Positions 15,182-23,803 of a DNA stretch of 45,510 nucleotides are shown here, in pieces (within the stretch, counting starts at the first letter, position 1; each line of letters starts with the position of its first letter). The stretch lies in assembly GCA_018268675.1 (NCBI GenBank), contig JAFDWB010000017.1, forward strand, positions 1-45,510, given 5' to 3'. The stretch comes from Actinomycetota bacterium. Lineage in GTDB: Bacteria; Actinomycetota; Thermoleophilia; Solirubrobacterales; 70-9. The notes beneath the pieces are model-generated. The model searched no databases, had not been told where the DNA came from, and worked only from the letters and a program-made list of their open reading frames with translations. The position numbers were made by a program, and so were the translations under genes.

Positions 15182-17152
15182 ATGAGTACGACGATTGACG
15201 GCGGCGGGGTCGCGGAGCGCGGGATCGACGCGCCGACCGCACGGGCGCGCTACGGCTACGACCTGATCGACCTGGAGACGCTGCGGTATGCGGTGATCGA
15301 GGTCTCGCGGGACATGATGGACGCCCTGATGCGAAGCGGCTTCTCGCCGATCGTCCGCGACATCCGCGACTGCACCGCCTGCGTCCACATGAGGACGGAC
15401 GCCGGCTGGGAGATGATCGCCTCGACCGAGGGGTGCGTCCAACACGCTTTCACCTCGCAGCACATCGTCAACTTCGCGATGTCGGAGTGGGACGAGGAGG
15501 CGCTGCGGCCCGGCGACACCATCTTCGTCAATGACCCCTGGCGCGGCGCGATCCACTGTTCCGATGTCAACGTGATCCGTCCCGTCCTGGTCGACGGCAG
15601 ACCCGAGTTCATCCTCCACACGACGAGCCACGTCGCCGACCTCGGCGGCGCCACCCCAGGCGGTTTCGCCCAGGGGGTCGAAACGTGTTTTGAGGAGCAA
15701 CTCAAATTTCCGCCGATGCTGCTCTACGCCGAGGACGTCCCGGTCCGCTCCACTTTCAACTACCTGCTCGAGAACAACCGCGTCCCGGCGATGATGCTGG
15801 GCGACCTGCGGGCCCTCGCCGGCAGCCTCGCGGTCGGCGAGAAACGGCTCAAGGAGTTGATCGAGCGCTACGACGTCGATCAGGTCCGGGCGGGCAGCGC
15901 CTACGGGATGGACATCACCGAGGCGGCGATGCGGGCTGGGATCAGGCGCCTGCCGGATGGCGACTACCGGGCCGAAGACATCATCGACGACGATGTCATC
16001 GTCCAGGAGCCGATCCCGGTCGTGATGACGGTCAAGGTGCGCGGCGACGAGCTCGAGATCGACTACTCGGAAAGTGCCCGCCAGCCGCGCGGCAGCGTCG
16101 GCTCGGCCTGGGTCGAGGCGGTGCGGCCGATCGTCGGCGCGAAGATGCTGCTCGACCCATCTTCACCGGTCAACAGCGGCACGCTGCGACCGATCCAGGC
16201 GATCATGCCGCCCGGCTCCACCGTCCTCGTCCTGCCGCCCGCCAGTTGCTCCGACCACGTCGAGATCGGCGGTCGCGCCGTCGACCTGATCACCACCGCG
16301 CTCGGCAAGGCGGATCCCGAGCATGCGATCGCGGCCGACTGCGGCCACGCCGGGATGCTCGCCGTCTCCGGCATCGACGGTCGTCCCGGCCGCGAGGGCA
16401 CCCCGTGGGCGTCGTTCGCGTTGCCCGGCGGCGGTTGGGGCGCGACCTGGAAAGGCGACGGGCTCTCCTGCTGCATCATCGCCCTCGGCACCGGGCCGCG
16501 GACCTCGGTCTGGGAGCACATCGAGGAGGAAGCGCCACTGCGGATCTGGCAGCACGAGCTGATGCCAGACTCGGCCGGCGCCGGCAAGCACCGGGGCGGG
16601 CTCGGCGGCATCTACGCGGTCGAGGCGATCTCACCGACGATCATCTCGATCGTCGGCGACCGCTCGCGGGTCGGTGCCCCGGGCGTGGCCGGCGGTGGCA
16701 CCGGGATGCCCTTCTACGCCTGGCTGTCGGAGGACTTCAAGGGCGATACCGACCCGACCGACCTGCGCGGCTGGACGCCGATGTTCGGGATGCTCGACGA
16801 GAACGGGATCCCTGACCCGGACGGCGGCGCCTTTTCAGCCGGCACCCTCTACCCCTCGGCCAAGGTGCCGCTGATGACGCTGCAGCCCGGTCAGGCCGTG
16901 CGCCTCGTGATCGGCGGTGGCGGCGGTTGGGGCGACCCGCTGGAGCGCGATCCGGAGGCGGCGCTGGCCGACGTCGAAGACGGCTACACGAGCGCCGCCT
17001 TCGCCGAGCGCTACCACGGCGTCGTGGTCCTCGACGAGGAGCGGCTCGACCTCGACGCGACCGAGTCCCTGCGGGCCGAGCTGCGCGCCAAGCGCGAGGT
17101 CGGCGAGTGGTCGGTCCCGACCGCCTGCCCGCCCAGCTGGCGCGTCGACTGA
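15182..17152 (+). CDS. HyuB-type hydantoinase/oxoprolinase/ketone carboxylase subunit
   Basis: A 656-residue complete HyuB-family protein. The metal/substrate region NDPWRGAIHCSDVN lies near residue 116, HTTSHVADLGGATPGG near residue 147, MMLGDLRALAGSL near 204, and GGGGGWGDPLERDPE near 580. ATG at 15182 has AGAGAGGGAAG upstream. HyuB works with HyuA (20695-22767), which supplies ATP-dependent phosphorylation; here three genes (thiolase and two acyl-CoA dehydrogenases) separate the two subunits. With the zinc-ribbon gene just upstream, the arrangement favours a ketone-carboxylase-like role over a hydantoinase, since no hydantoin or amino-acid genes are near. Substrate unproven. Confidence 0.9.
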   Translation: MSTTIDGGGVAERGIDAPTARARYGYDLIDLETLRYAVIEVSRDMMDALMRSGFSPIVRDIRDCTACVHMRTDAGWEMIASTEGCVQHAFTSQHIVNFAMSEWDEEALRPGDTIFVNDPWRGAIHCSDVNVIRPVLVDGRPEFILHTTSHVADLGGATPGGFAQGVETCFEEQLKFPPMLLYAEDVPVRSTFNYLLENNRVPAMMLGDLRALAGSLAVGEKRLKELIERYDVDQVRAGSAYGMDITEAAMRAGIRRLPDGDYRAEDIIDDDVIVQEPIPVVMTVKVRGDELEIDYSESARQPRGSVGSAWVEAVRPIVGAKMLLDPSSPVNSGTLRPIQAIMPPGSTVLVLPPASCSDHVEIGGRAVDLITTALGKADPEHAIAADCGHAGMLAVSGIDGRPGREGTPWASFALPGGGWGATWKGDGLSCCIIALGTGPRTSVWEHIEEEAPLRIWQHELMPDSAGAGKHRGGLGGIYAVEAISPTIISIVGDRSRVGAPGVAGGGTGMPFYAWLSEDFKGDTDPTDLRGWTPMFGMLDENGIPDPDGGAFSAGTLYPSAKVPLMTLQPGQAVRLVIGGGGGWGDPLERDPEAALADVEDGYTSAAFAERYHGVVVLDEERLDLDATESLRAELRAKREVGEWSVPTACPPSWRVD

Positions 17153-17168
17153 CCGAACGGTGGCGGCG

Positions 17169-18368
17169 ATGGCGGCAGGTCGACGGGCGGTGATCGTCGA
17201 TATCGCGCGCAGCGCCGTCGGCCGGGCCCACAAGGGCTCGCTGGTCGACGTCCGTCCCGATGACCTCGCGGGCTCGGTGCTGCGCTCGCTGCTCGACCTC
17301 TACCCAGAGATCGAGCCCGGGGCGATCGACGACCTGGTCTGCGGCTGTGCGTTCCCCTGGGGCGAGCAGGGCTACAACGTCGGTCGTCTGGTCGGCCTCC
17401 TCGCCGGCCTGCCCGACCGCGTCCCGGCGATGACCGTCACCCGCCTCTGCGCCTCCTCGCTGCAGGCGCTGCGGACCGCCGCGCACGCGGTCGAGCTGGG
17501 CGAGGCCGAGACCGTCGCCGTTGTCGGCGTCGAGTCGATCTCGCGGGTCGGCCGCGGGATCGAGCTGGCCGAGCCGAACCCGCTGCTCGACCCGGAGGCT
17601 CCCGGCGAGACGCTGGCCGCCGTCTTCATGCCGATGGGGATGACCGCGGAGCTGGTCGCCGACGATTACGGGGTCAGTCGCGCGCGGATGGACGCCTTCG
17701 CCCAGCGCTCCCAGGAACGGGCCGTCCGGGCGGGGGAGAGCGGCTTCAGCGCCCGCGAGATCCTGTCCTTCGAGCTGCCCGACGGGACGGTATTCGCGAC
17801 CGACGAGGGGCCGCGGCCGACTTCGACCGCGGAGAAGTTGGCGGCGCTCGAGCCAGCCTTCCGGAAGGGCGGCAAGGTTACCCCGGGCAACTCCTGCGCT
17901 CTCAACGACGGCGCCGCTGCGGCGTTGGTGATGTCGGCCGAGCGCTGCGCCGAGCTGGGGCTCGAGCCGCGCGCCGAGATCGTCTCCTCAGCGGTCTCGG
18001 CGGTCGATCCGTCGCGGATGGGAATCGGCCCGATCGAGGCGATCGACCGGGCGCTCGAGCGGGCCGGGGCGGGCATCGACGATCTCGACGTCTTCGAGCT
18101 GAACGAGGCCTTCGCCGCCCAGGTGCTGCCGGTCTGCGACGAGGTCGGGATCGACCCCTTCGACGACCGCGTCAACCCGCACGGCGGTGCGATCGCGGTC
18201 GGCCACCCGTTCGGGATGACCGGCGTGCGGATCATGGCGACGCTCTTGAACGGGCTGGACCAGCGCGACGGCGAGCTCGGCCTGGAGACGATGTGCGTCG
18301 GCGGCGGCCAGGGCCAGGCGATGGTGGTCCGCCGGCTGGCCGGGCCGCAGCGAGTGGCGGTGGCATGA
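17169..18368 (+). CDS. thiolase (acetyl-CoA acyltransferase)
   Basis: A 399-residue thiolase. The acylation Cys is in VTRLCASSLQAL near residue 90; NEAFAAQ, GHPFGMTGVR and CVGGGQG supply the Asn/His/second Cys set near the C-terminus, so all catalytic residues are present. ATG at 17169 is used; an in-frame GTG at 17160 is an alternative and there is no clear ribosome site for either, consistent with coupling to HyuB, which stops at 17152. Thiolysis of a beta-ketoacyl-CoA would logically follow carboxylation of a ketone and CoA activation. It overlaps the next gene by ATGA. Confidence 0.92.
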   Translation: MAAGRRAVIVDIARSAVGRAHKGSLVDVRPDDLAGSVLRSLLDLYPEIEPGAIDDLVCGCAFPWGEQGYNVGRLVGLLAGLPDRVPAMTVTRLCASSLQALRTAAHAVELGEAETVAVVGVESISRVGRGIELAEPNPLLDPEAPGETLAAVFMPMGMTAELVADDYGVSRARMDAFAQRSQERAVRAGESGFSAREILSFELPDGTVFATDEGPRPTSTAEKLAALEPAFRKGGKVTPGNSCALNDGAAAALVMSAERCAELGLEPRAEIVSSAVSAVDPSRMGIGPIEAIDRALERAGAGIDDLDVFELNEAFAAQVLPVCDEVGIDPFDDRVNPHGGAIAVGHPFGMTGVRIMATLLNGLDQRDGELGLETMCVGGGQGQAMVVRRLAGPQRVAVA

Positions 18369-19477
18369 GCGTCACCGGGACCGATTCGACGCTCGAACTG
18401 CTGGCCGACGTCGCCGACGAATTCGCCCGCCCGGACGCCGGGCGCGCGCGCCGGGTGCGCGATGCAGGCGGTCGCATCGACCACGAGGCCTGGGAGAGGA
18501 TCGCGGCGGCCGGCTGGATCGGGATCACGGTGCCGGAGGAGCTCGGCGGGGCCGGGCTGGGGTCGCGGGCGGTGGCGATCGTCGCCCGCCGGCTCGGCTA
18601 CGCGGCCTTCCCCGAGCCCTTCGTCGCCGTCGGCGTCCTCGGCCCCGAGCTGCTGGCGGCCGCCGGAGAGAAGGCCGGGGAGACGCTCGCGGAAACGATC
18701 GAGGGCAGGCTTCTCTGCGCCGTCGCGAGCCAGGGCTTCGAAGGTGGGCTTGGTGAGGCGGCGGTCGAGGTCGAGCATGAAGACGGTGCGCTGAGCGGTC
18801 GCGCCCGCTTCCTCGGCCTCGCCGACGCCGACCTCTACCTGGTCGCGGCGCGGGAGCCGGCCGGAATCGGCATCCACGCGGTGCCCGCCGATGCCGCCGG
18901 TCTCGAGGCGACGATCGAGCTGCGCGCCGACGGGGCCGCCGACGTCCGGCTCGTCCTCGATCGGGTCGCGGCCGACTCGTTGATCGCCGCGCCCGACGGC
19001 GGCCCGGCGCTCGCCGGAGCCCTGGATGCGGCGCGGCTGGCCCTCTCCGCCGAGCTGGTCGGCTTGGCCGAACGGGTGCTCGAGATCACCCTCGACTACC
19101 TGCGCCAGCGCAGACAGTTCGGTAAGCCGATCGGCGCACAGCAGGCGTTGCAGCACCGCGCCGTCGACCTCTGGATCCAGGTCCAGCTGGCCGGTGCGGC
19201 ACTGGAGGCCGCAATCGACGTCCTCGAGGCCGGGGCCGATTCGGAACGCCGCGCCGCCGCCACCTCCGGCGCAAAGGCCCGCGCCGCCGCTGTCGCGCGC
19301 CGCGTCTGCAACGAGGCACTGCAGCTCCATGGAGCGATCGGCTTCACCGACGAGTACGAGCTTGGCATCCACTTCAATCGGGCGCTGGCGCTGGCGCCCT
19401 GGCTCGGCACCGCCGTCGAGCACCGCCGCCGTTTCGCCGAGCTGTCCCCGATCGCGGGCGGTGAAGGGGCGGCATGA
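18365..19477 (+). CDS. acyl-CoA dehydrogenase, subunit-type 1
   Basis: A 370-residue FAD-dependent acyl-CoA dehydrogenase. IGITVPEELGGAGLG is the N-terminal helix-domain signature, RRQFGKPIGAQQALQHR the C-terminal one, and LHGAIGFTDEYELG the FAD-contacting end. The middle beta-domain is short and lacks the usual TEPxAGSD motif, as in partner subunits of heteromeric enzymes. It overlaps a second, full-motif acyl-CoA dehydrogenase by ATGA. In actinobacterial steroid catabolism such adjacent pairs form alpha2beta2 enzymes in which one subunit lacks part of the site; a similar complex is likely here. Confidence 0.9.
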   Translation: MSVTGTDSTLELLADVADEFARPDAGRARRVRDAGGRIDHEAWERIAAAGWIGITVPEELGGAGLGSRAVAIVARRLGYAAFPEPFVAVGVLGPELLAAAGEKAGETLAETIEGRLLCAVASQGFEGGLGEAAVEVEHEDGALSGRARFLGLADADLYLVAAREPAGIGIHAVPADAAGLEATIELRADGAADVRLVLDRVAADSLIAAPDGGPALAGALDAARLALSAELVGLAERVLEITLDYLRQRRQFGKPIGAQQALQHRAVDLWIQVQLAGAALEAAIDVLEAGADSERRAAATSGAKARAAAVARRVCNEALQLHGAIGFTDEYELGIHFNRALALAPWLGTAVEHRRRFAELSPIAGGEGAA

Positions 19478-20655
19478 GCGAGGTTTTCGGAGTCGAGCAG
19501 GAGCGCGACTGGAACGAGCTCGAGGACGCCGAGTTCGCGGCGATCGTCCGCGACTGGGTGAGCGAGAACTACCCACCCGAGCTCCGCTTTCCGTCCCGGC
19601 GGCTGTTCTGGGCCGAACAAGGCGAGTGGGTCAAGAACCTGGCCCGCAAAGGCTGGATCGCGCCCGGCTGGCCGCGCGAGTTCGGCGGCATGGGCCTCTC
19701 GCCGGTCAAGCAGGTGCTCTTCGCCGAGCAGTTGGAGCGCCAGGGCGTCGCCCGCTTCCAGGATCACGGCATCACCCAGGTCGGCCCGGTGATCCAGCGC
19801 TTCGGCACCGCCGAGCAGCACCGCCGCTGGCTGCCCCCGATCCTCGCCGCCGAGGACATCTGGGCGCAGGGCTACTCCGAGCCGGAGGCGGGGTCCGACC
19901 TGGCGAGCCTGCGGACCCGGGCCCGCCGCGACGGCGACGAGTACGTCGTCGATGGCCAGAAGATCTGGACCACCCTCGCCCACGACGCGACCCACATCTA
20001 CTTCCTCGTCCGCACCGACCCCGATGCGCCGAAGCCGCAGGCCGGAATCAGCTTCCTGCTCAGCCCGATCGACGCGCCGGGGATCACGGTGCGACCGATC
20101 CGCGACATCTCCGGTCATGAGGAGCTCTGCGAGGTCTTCTTCGACTCGGTCCGGGTCCCGGTCGAGAACCGGGTCGGCGCCGAGAACCAGGGCTGGACGG
20201 TCGCCAAGTCGTTGCTCGGCCACGAGCGGATCAACGTCGGCAGCCCGAAGCAGCCGGGTTACGCGCTGGAGATGGTCGCAGCCGTCGCCCGCGAGCGCGG
20301 CCTGCTGGAGGACCCGATCTTTCGCGACCGCCTCGCCCAGCTGCAGCTCGACGTCGCCGATCTCGGTGCCGCCTACACCCGCTACATCGCGCAGCTCGCC
20401 CGCGGCGAGGAGATCGGCCCCGACGTGTCGATGCTGAAGATCTGGGCGACCGAGACGGTGGCCGCGATCGCCGACCTGATCATCGAGGCGGGCGGCGCCG
20501 CCGGGGGCATCGCCGGCGAGGTGGCGATCGGCTCGGGAGAGCTCGATCTGCTGGGAGCTTTGTACAAGGCGCGGCCGGCGATGATCTACGCCGGCTCGAA
20601 CGAGATTCAGCGCAACATCATCGCCACCGCGGTGCTCGGGTTGCCCCGTGCCTAG
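19474..20655 (+). CDS. acyl-CoA dehydrogenase, subunit-type 2
   Basis: A 393-residue acyl-CoA dehydrogenase that keeps the FAD/substrate motif GYSEPEAGSDLASLRT near residue 130 and KIWTT in the beta-domain, plus KARPAMIYAGSNEIQRNII at the C-terminus. ATG at 19474 overlaps the stop of its partner. Together the two would introduce an alpha,beta double bond in a bulky acyl-CoA. The following HyuA has its own ribosome site after a 39-base gap, so it may also be translated independently. Confidence 0.92.
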   Translation: MSEVFGVEQERDWNELEDAEFAAIVRDWVSENYPPELRFPSRRLFWAEQGEWVKNLARKGWIAPGWPREFGGMGLSPVKQVLFAEQLERQGVARFQDHGITQVGPVIQRFGTAEQHRRWLPPILAAEDIWAQGYSEPEAGSDLASLRTRARRDGDEYVVDGQKIWTTLAHDATHIYFLVRTDPDAPKPQAGISFLLSPIDAPGITVRPIRDISGHEELCEVFFDSVRVPVENRVGAENQGWTVAKSLLGHERINVGSPKQPGYALEMVAAVARERGLLEDPIFRDRLAQLQLDVADLGAAYTRYIAQLARGEEIGPDVSMLKIWATETVAAIADLIIEAGGAAGGIAGEVAIGSGELDLLGALYKARPAMIYAGSNEIQRNIIATAVLGLPRA

Positions 20656-20694
20656 CGATGGCCCCGAAGGGTTTCGAACGAGGAGGAGTTGACG

Positions 20695-22767
20695 ATGAGT
20701 GATGGAAACGGACAGTCCGCCTGGTGGGTGGGGATCGATGTCGGCGGGACCTTCACCGACGTCGTCGCGATCAACCGCGCCACCGGCGAGGTGCGTGACC
20801 ACAAGGTGCTGACGACCAAGGGACGGCAGGAGGTCGGCGTGCTGGAAGCGCTGCGCGAGGCGGTCGACGACGTCACCGAGGTCGGCGAGATCGTCCACGG
20901 CCACACCTCAGGCATCAACGCGGTGCTGAGCCGGCAAGGAGCGAAGACCGCGCTGCTCGCGACCGCCGGCCACCGCGACCTGCTCGACATCGGGCGGATG
21001 GACCGGGCCTTCGGCGAGAGCCTCTACGACCCGACCTGGATGCGCCCGCACCAGGTGCGGCCGATTGTCCGTCGCCGCGACCGCTACGGCGTGCGCGAGC
21101 GCAGCGGTCCCGACGGCGCCTCGGTCCTCGACCTCGACGAGGAGCAGGTGCGTGAGATCGCCGCTGAGCTGAAGGAGCGGGGGATGGAGGCGGTCGCCGT
21201 CTGCTTCATCAACTCCTACGTCGCCCGCGACCACGAGGAGCGCGCCGCCGAGATCCTCCGCGAAGAGCTGCCCGACGTCTACGTGCAGACCTCCGGCCTC
21301 TACCCGGTGACGAAGGAGTCCGAGCGCGCCAACACGGTCGTCTTCGACGCCTATGTCGGGCCGATCGTCACCGATTACCTGCACCGCCTGGAGCGGGACC
21401 TACGCGATGCCGGGTTCGGCGGGACGCTCTGGATCATGACCATGAACGGTGGCGTCGGCTCGGTCGCCGAGACCTCGAAGGCACCGGTCTTCCAGCTCGT
21501 CTCGGGCCCGGTCGGCGGAGTCAGCGGCGGCGTCCACCTGACCCGCACCAGTGCCGGGGGCGCCCAGAACCTGCTGACCATGGACGTCGGCGGGACCAGC
21601 ACCGACGTCGCCGCGATCCAGGCCGGCGAGACGCCGATGACCGACCTCTGGACCGAGGAGCACGGGCTGACGATGGCGATCCCGGCGGTCGACGTGACCA
21701 GCGTCGGCTCCGGCGCCGGCAGCATCGCCCACATCGACTCGCTGGGGGCCCTCAAGGTCGGGCCGGAGTCGGCCGGCTCCGAGCCCGGCCCGGCCTGTTA
21801 CGGCCGCGGCGGCACGCGGCCGACGGTGACCGACGCCTGCGTCGCGCTGGGGATCCTGCAGCCCGACCTGTTCGCCGGCGGCGCCCTGCCGCTCGACGTC
21901 GGGGCCGCCGCGACGGCGCTGGCCGAGCTCGGCTCACAGCTCGGCATGTCGATGTTGGAAACCGCCAACGGCACCTACCGGCTCGCCTGCTCGGACATGG
22001 CGGCCTCGATCCGCTCGATCTCGACCTACCGCGGCCTCGACCTGCGCGAGTTCGCCCTGCTCGCCTTCGGTGCCGCCGGGCCGATGATGGCGGGCCAGGT
22101 GGCGCGCGAACTTCAGCTCGGCACGGTGATCGTTCCCGAGCGCCCGGGCGGCTACTCGGCCTTCGGTCTCCTCACCAGCGATATCCGCGTCACCAAGGCG
22201 CGCTCGCCGATGAAGACGGTCGCCGCCTACGGGGCCGAGCAGCTCGAGGCCGACTACCGCGAGCTGGAGGAGGAAGCGATCGCCGACCTCGTCGCCCAGA
22301 ACGTGAAGCGGGAGGACATCGTCCTGCAACGCGAGTTCTTCGCGATGTACGCCGGGCAGACCTGGGACAACCGGCTGCCGCTGGCCTCCGGAACGCTTGA
22401 TGACCAGCGGTTGGAGGAACTGTCCGAGGGGGTTCACGAGTTCTATCGCGGCCGCTACGGCTTCAGTGCCGGAGAGCTGCCGATCGTGCTCAGCGCGCTC
22501 GAGGTGACCGGGGTCGCGCGGCGCGAGCCGCTGCGCCCGGGCGACGCGGCGGCGGCCACCGGCGACGCGCTGCTGCGCCACGCTCCGGTCCGCCTCGACG
22601 CGATCGACAGCGACGAGGTGCCGGTCTACGCGCGCGAGCGGCTGCCGGTCGAGACGCCGATCGAGGGGCCGGCGGTGATCGTCGAGGACTACGCGACGAC
22701 CCTGATCGACGCCGATTCGAGCGCCAAGGTAGCGGCCTCCGGTGAGCTCGTGATCACCCTCTCGTGA
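20695..22767 (+). CDS. HyuA-type ATPase subunit of hydantoinase/oxoprolinase/ketone carboxylase family
   Basis: A 690-residue HyuA-family protein with the ASKHA-type ATP-binding fold: GIDVGGTFTDVV near residue 11 is the phosphate-1 motif, TMDVGGTSTDVA near residue 296 the second, and VGSGAGSIAHID the adenosine loop. VHGHTSGINAVL is the conserved N-domain turn. ATG at 20695 is chosen because GAGGAGG lies 7 bases upstream; a TTG at 20689 is in frame but inside that site. In acetone and acetophenone carboxylase the homologous subunit phosphorylates the substrate and/or bicarbonate. It pairs with HyuB at 15182 (same operon). The stop overlaps the next start by GTGA. Confidence 0.92.
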   Translation: MSDGNGQSAWWVGIDVGGTFTDVVAINRATGEVRDHKVLTTKGRQEVGVLEALREAVDDVTEVGEIVHGHTSGINAVLSRQGAKTALLATAGHRDLLDIGRMDRAFGESLYDPTWMRPHQVRPIVRRRDRYGVRERSGPDGASVLDLDEEQVREIAAELKERGMEAVAVCFINSYVARDHEERAAEILREELPDVYVQTSGLYPVTKESERANTVVFDAYVGPIVTDYLHRLERDLRDAGFGGTLWIMTMNGGVGSVAETSKAPVFQLVSGPVGGVSGGVHLTRTSAGGAQNLLTMDVGGTSTDVAAIQAGETPMTDLWTEEHGLTMAIPAVDVTSVGSGAGSIAHIDSLGALKVGPESAGSEPGPACYGRGGTRPTVTDACVALGILQPDLFAGGALPLDVGAAATALAELGSQLGMSMLETANGTYRLACSDMAASIRSISTYRGLDLREFALLAFGAAGPMMAGQVARELQLGTVIVPERPGGYSAFGLLTSDIRVTKARSPMKTVAAYGAEQLEADYRELEEEAIADLVAQNVKREDIVLQREFFAMYAGQTWDNRLPLASGTLDDQRLEELSEGVHEFYRGRYGFSAGELPIVLSALEVTGVARREPLRPGDAAAATGDALLRHAPVRLDAIDSDEVPVYARERLPVETPIEGPAVIVEDYATTLIDADSSAKVAASGELVITLS

Positions 22768-23711
22768 GCGCCCCATACCACGCCGCGGTGCTCGTCGGAG
22801 ACCTCGACGAGGCTCTCGACAATTTCGAAGATGTACTCGGAATTGCATTCCGGGAACCTGACGAACGGGCCTTACGCCCGTTCGATCGGGACGCGGACGG
22901 GAGAGGGCCAACGGGGCCGGTGCGCTTCGCCTTCTCGGTCGGGAGCTCCCCCCACGTCGAGCTGATCGAGGCCCAGGAAGGGGGCCTCTTCGGTGCCGCC
23001 ACGGGCCTTGGCGTCCACCACGTCGGCGCCTGGAGAGAGGGGATGGATCGGGTCCGCGAGGAGCAGGCGGAAGCCGGCCTGGAGACGGCTGCTCGCTTCG
23101 CTGATCCGGACGGGGTCGAGCGGGTGTTCTACGCCGGCGAGCGGCCCCTGATGCTGGAGACGGTCAACGCTCGCCTGCGGCCGGACTACGAAGCCTGGTT
23201 GGCCGCCGGGTCGCCGCGCCCGAGCGCCTCTCCAGCGCGCGGAGGGACCTACCACCTGGCTTACCTCGTTGCGGACATCGCGGCGGCAATGCCACTTTAC
23301 GAGCGGCTTCTAGGGGTCGAGTTCCGGCCGACGATGAAGCGCCCGATGATCACCGGCGTCGGTCCCGAGAAAGGCGATCCGAGCGGCGAGAAGATCGAGG
23401 TCGAGTTCACCTACTCGCTCGGCGAGCGGACTCCTTACGTCGAGCTGATGCAGATGCGCGACGACGACTCGGTCTTCGGCCGCGCGGTCGGCGAGGGCTT
23501 CCATCACCTCGGAATCTGGTCGCCCGATCCACAGGTGGCGCGGGCCGCGCAGCTGGCGGCGGGCGCCGAGATCGAGGCCCGCTACTTCAGTAAAGACGGG
23601 GTCGAGCGCGTCTGTTTCGCCAGCTTCGGCGGCGTTCGCGGCGAGTTCGTCAACGAAGCGATCCGCCCGCAGACCGAAGAATGGCTGCCCGTCGGCAGCC
23701 ACCGCGGTTGA
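22764..23711 (+). CDS. two-domain VOC (glyoxalase/dioxygenase fold) protein
   Basis: A 315-residue protein with two vicinal-oxygen-chelate repeats: the first starts YHAAVLVGDLDEALDNFEDVLG, the second YHLAYLVADIAAAMPLYERLLG near residue 156. In each, His near the start, His in the VHHVG/FHHLG strand and Glu near the end (MLETVN, EFVNE) could form the metal site, so both halves may bind metal. Start is GTG in a GTGA overlap with HyuA. Candidates are an extradiol-type dioxygenase, epimerase or lyase. The stop is followed by the first real gap (92 bases) in this run. Confidence 0.8.
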   Translation: MSAPYHAAVLVGDLDEALDNFEDVLGIAFREPDERALRPFDRDADGRGPTGPVRFAFSVGSSPHVELIEAQEGGLFGAATGLGVHHVGAWREGMDRVREEQAEAGLETAARFADPDGVERVFYAGERPLMLETVNARLRPDYEAWLAAGSPRPSASPARGGTYHLAYLVADIAAAMPLYERLLGVEFRPTMKRPMITGVGPEKGDPSGEKIEVEFTYSLGERTPYVELMQMRDDDSVFGRAVGEGFHHLGIWSPDPQVARAAQLAAGAEIEARYFSKDGVERVCFASFGGVRGEFVNEAIRPQTEEWLPVGSHRG

Positions 23712-23731
23712 CGCAATTTTCGAATCTCCGA

Positions 23732-23750
23732 TAGGATTTGCCTAATCTAA
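23732..23750 (+). promoter_or_regulatory. promoter and operator before the luciferase-like gene
   Basis: TAGGAT (23732-23737) resembles a -10 box, followed directly by CCTAATCTAA (23741-23750), whose reverse complement TTAGATTAGG is identical to ten bases of the element before 5799. The operator would overlap the start of transcription. This promoter could make the 23804-26524 genes a separately started unit. Confidence 0.5.
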
Positions 23751-23757
23751 TGCAGAT

Positions 23758-23783
23758 TTGAAACTTCGCGCGCGGAGTTTCAA
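23758..23783 (+). other. hairpin in the leader of the luciferase-like gene
   Basis: TTGAAACT and AGTTTCAA are perfect inverted repeats, extended inward by CGCG/CGCG with one U-G type pair, making an almost continuous stem over 26 bases. It lies between the promoter element and the GAGGAG site of the gene at 23804. No T-run follows. It may be an mRNA-stability element, an attenuator or a terminator for the preceding gene. Confidence 0.5.
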
Positions 23784-23803
23784 GTGAGGAGTTTTCAAAG
23801 AAA

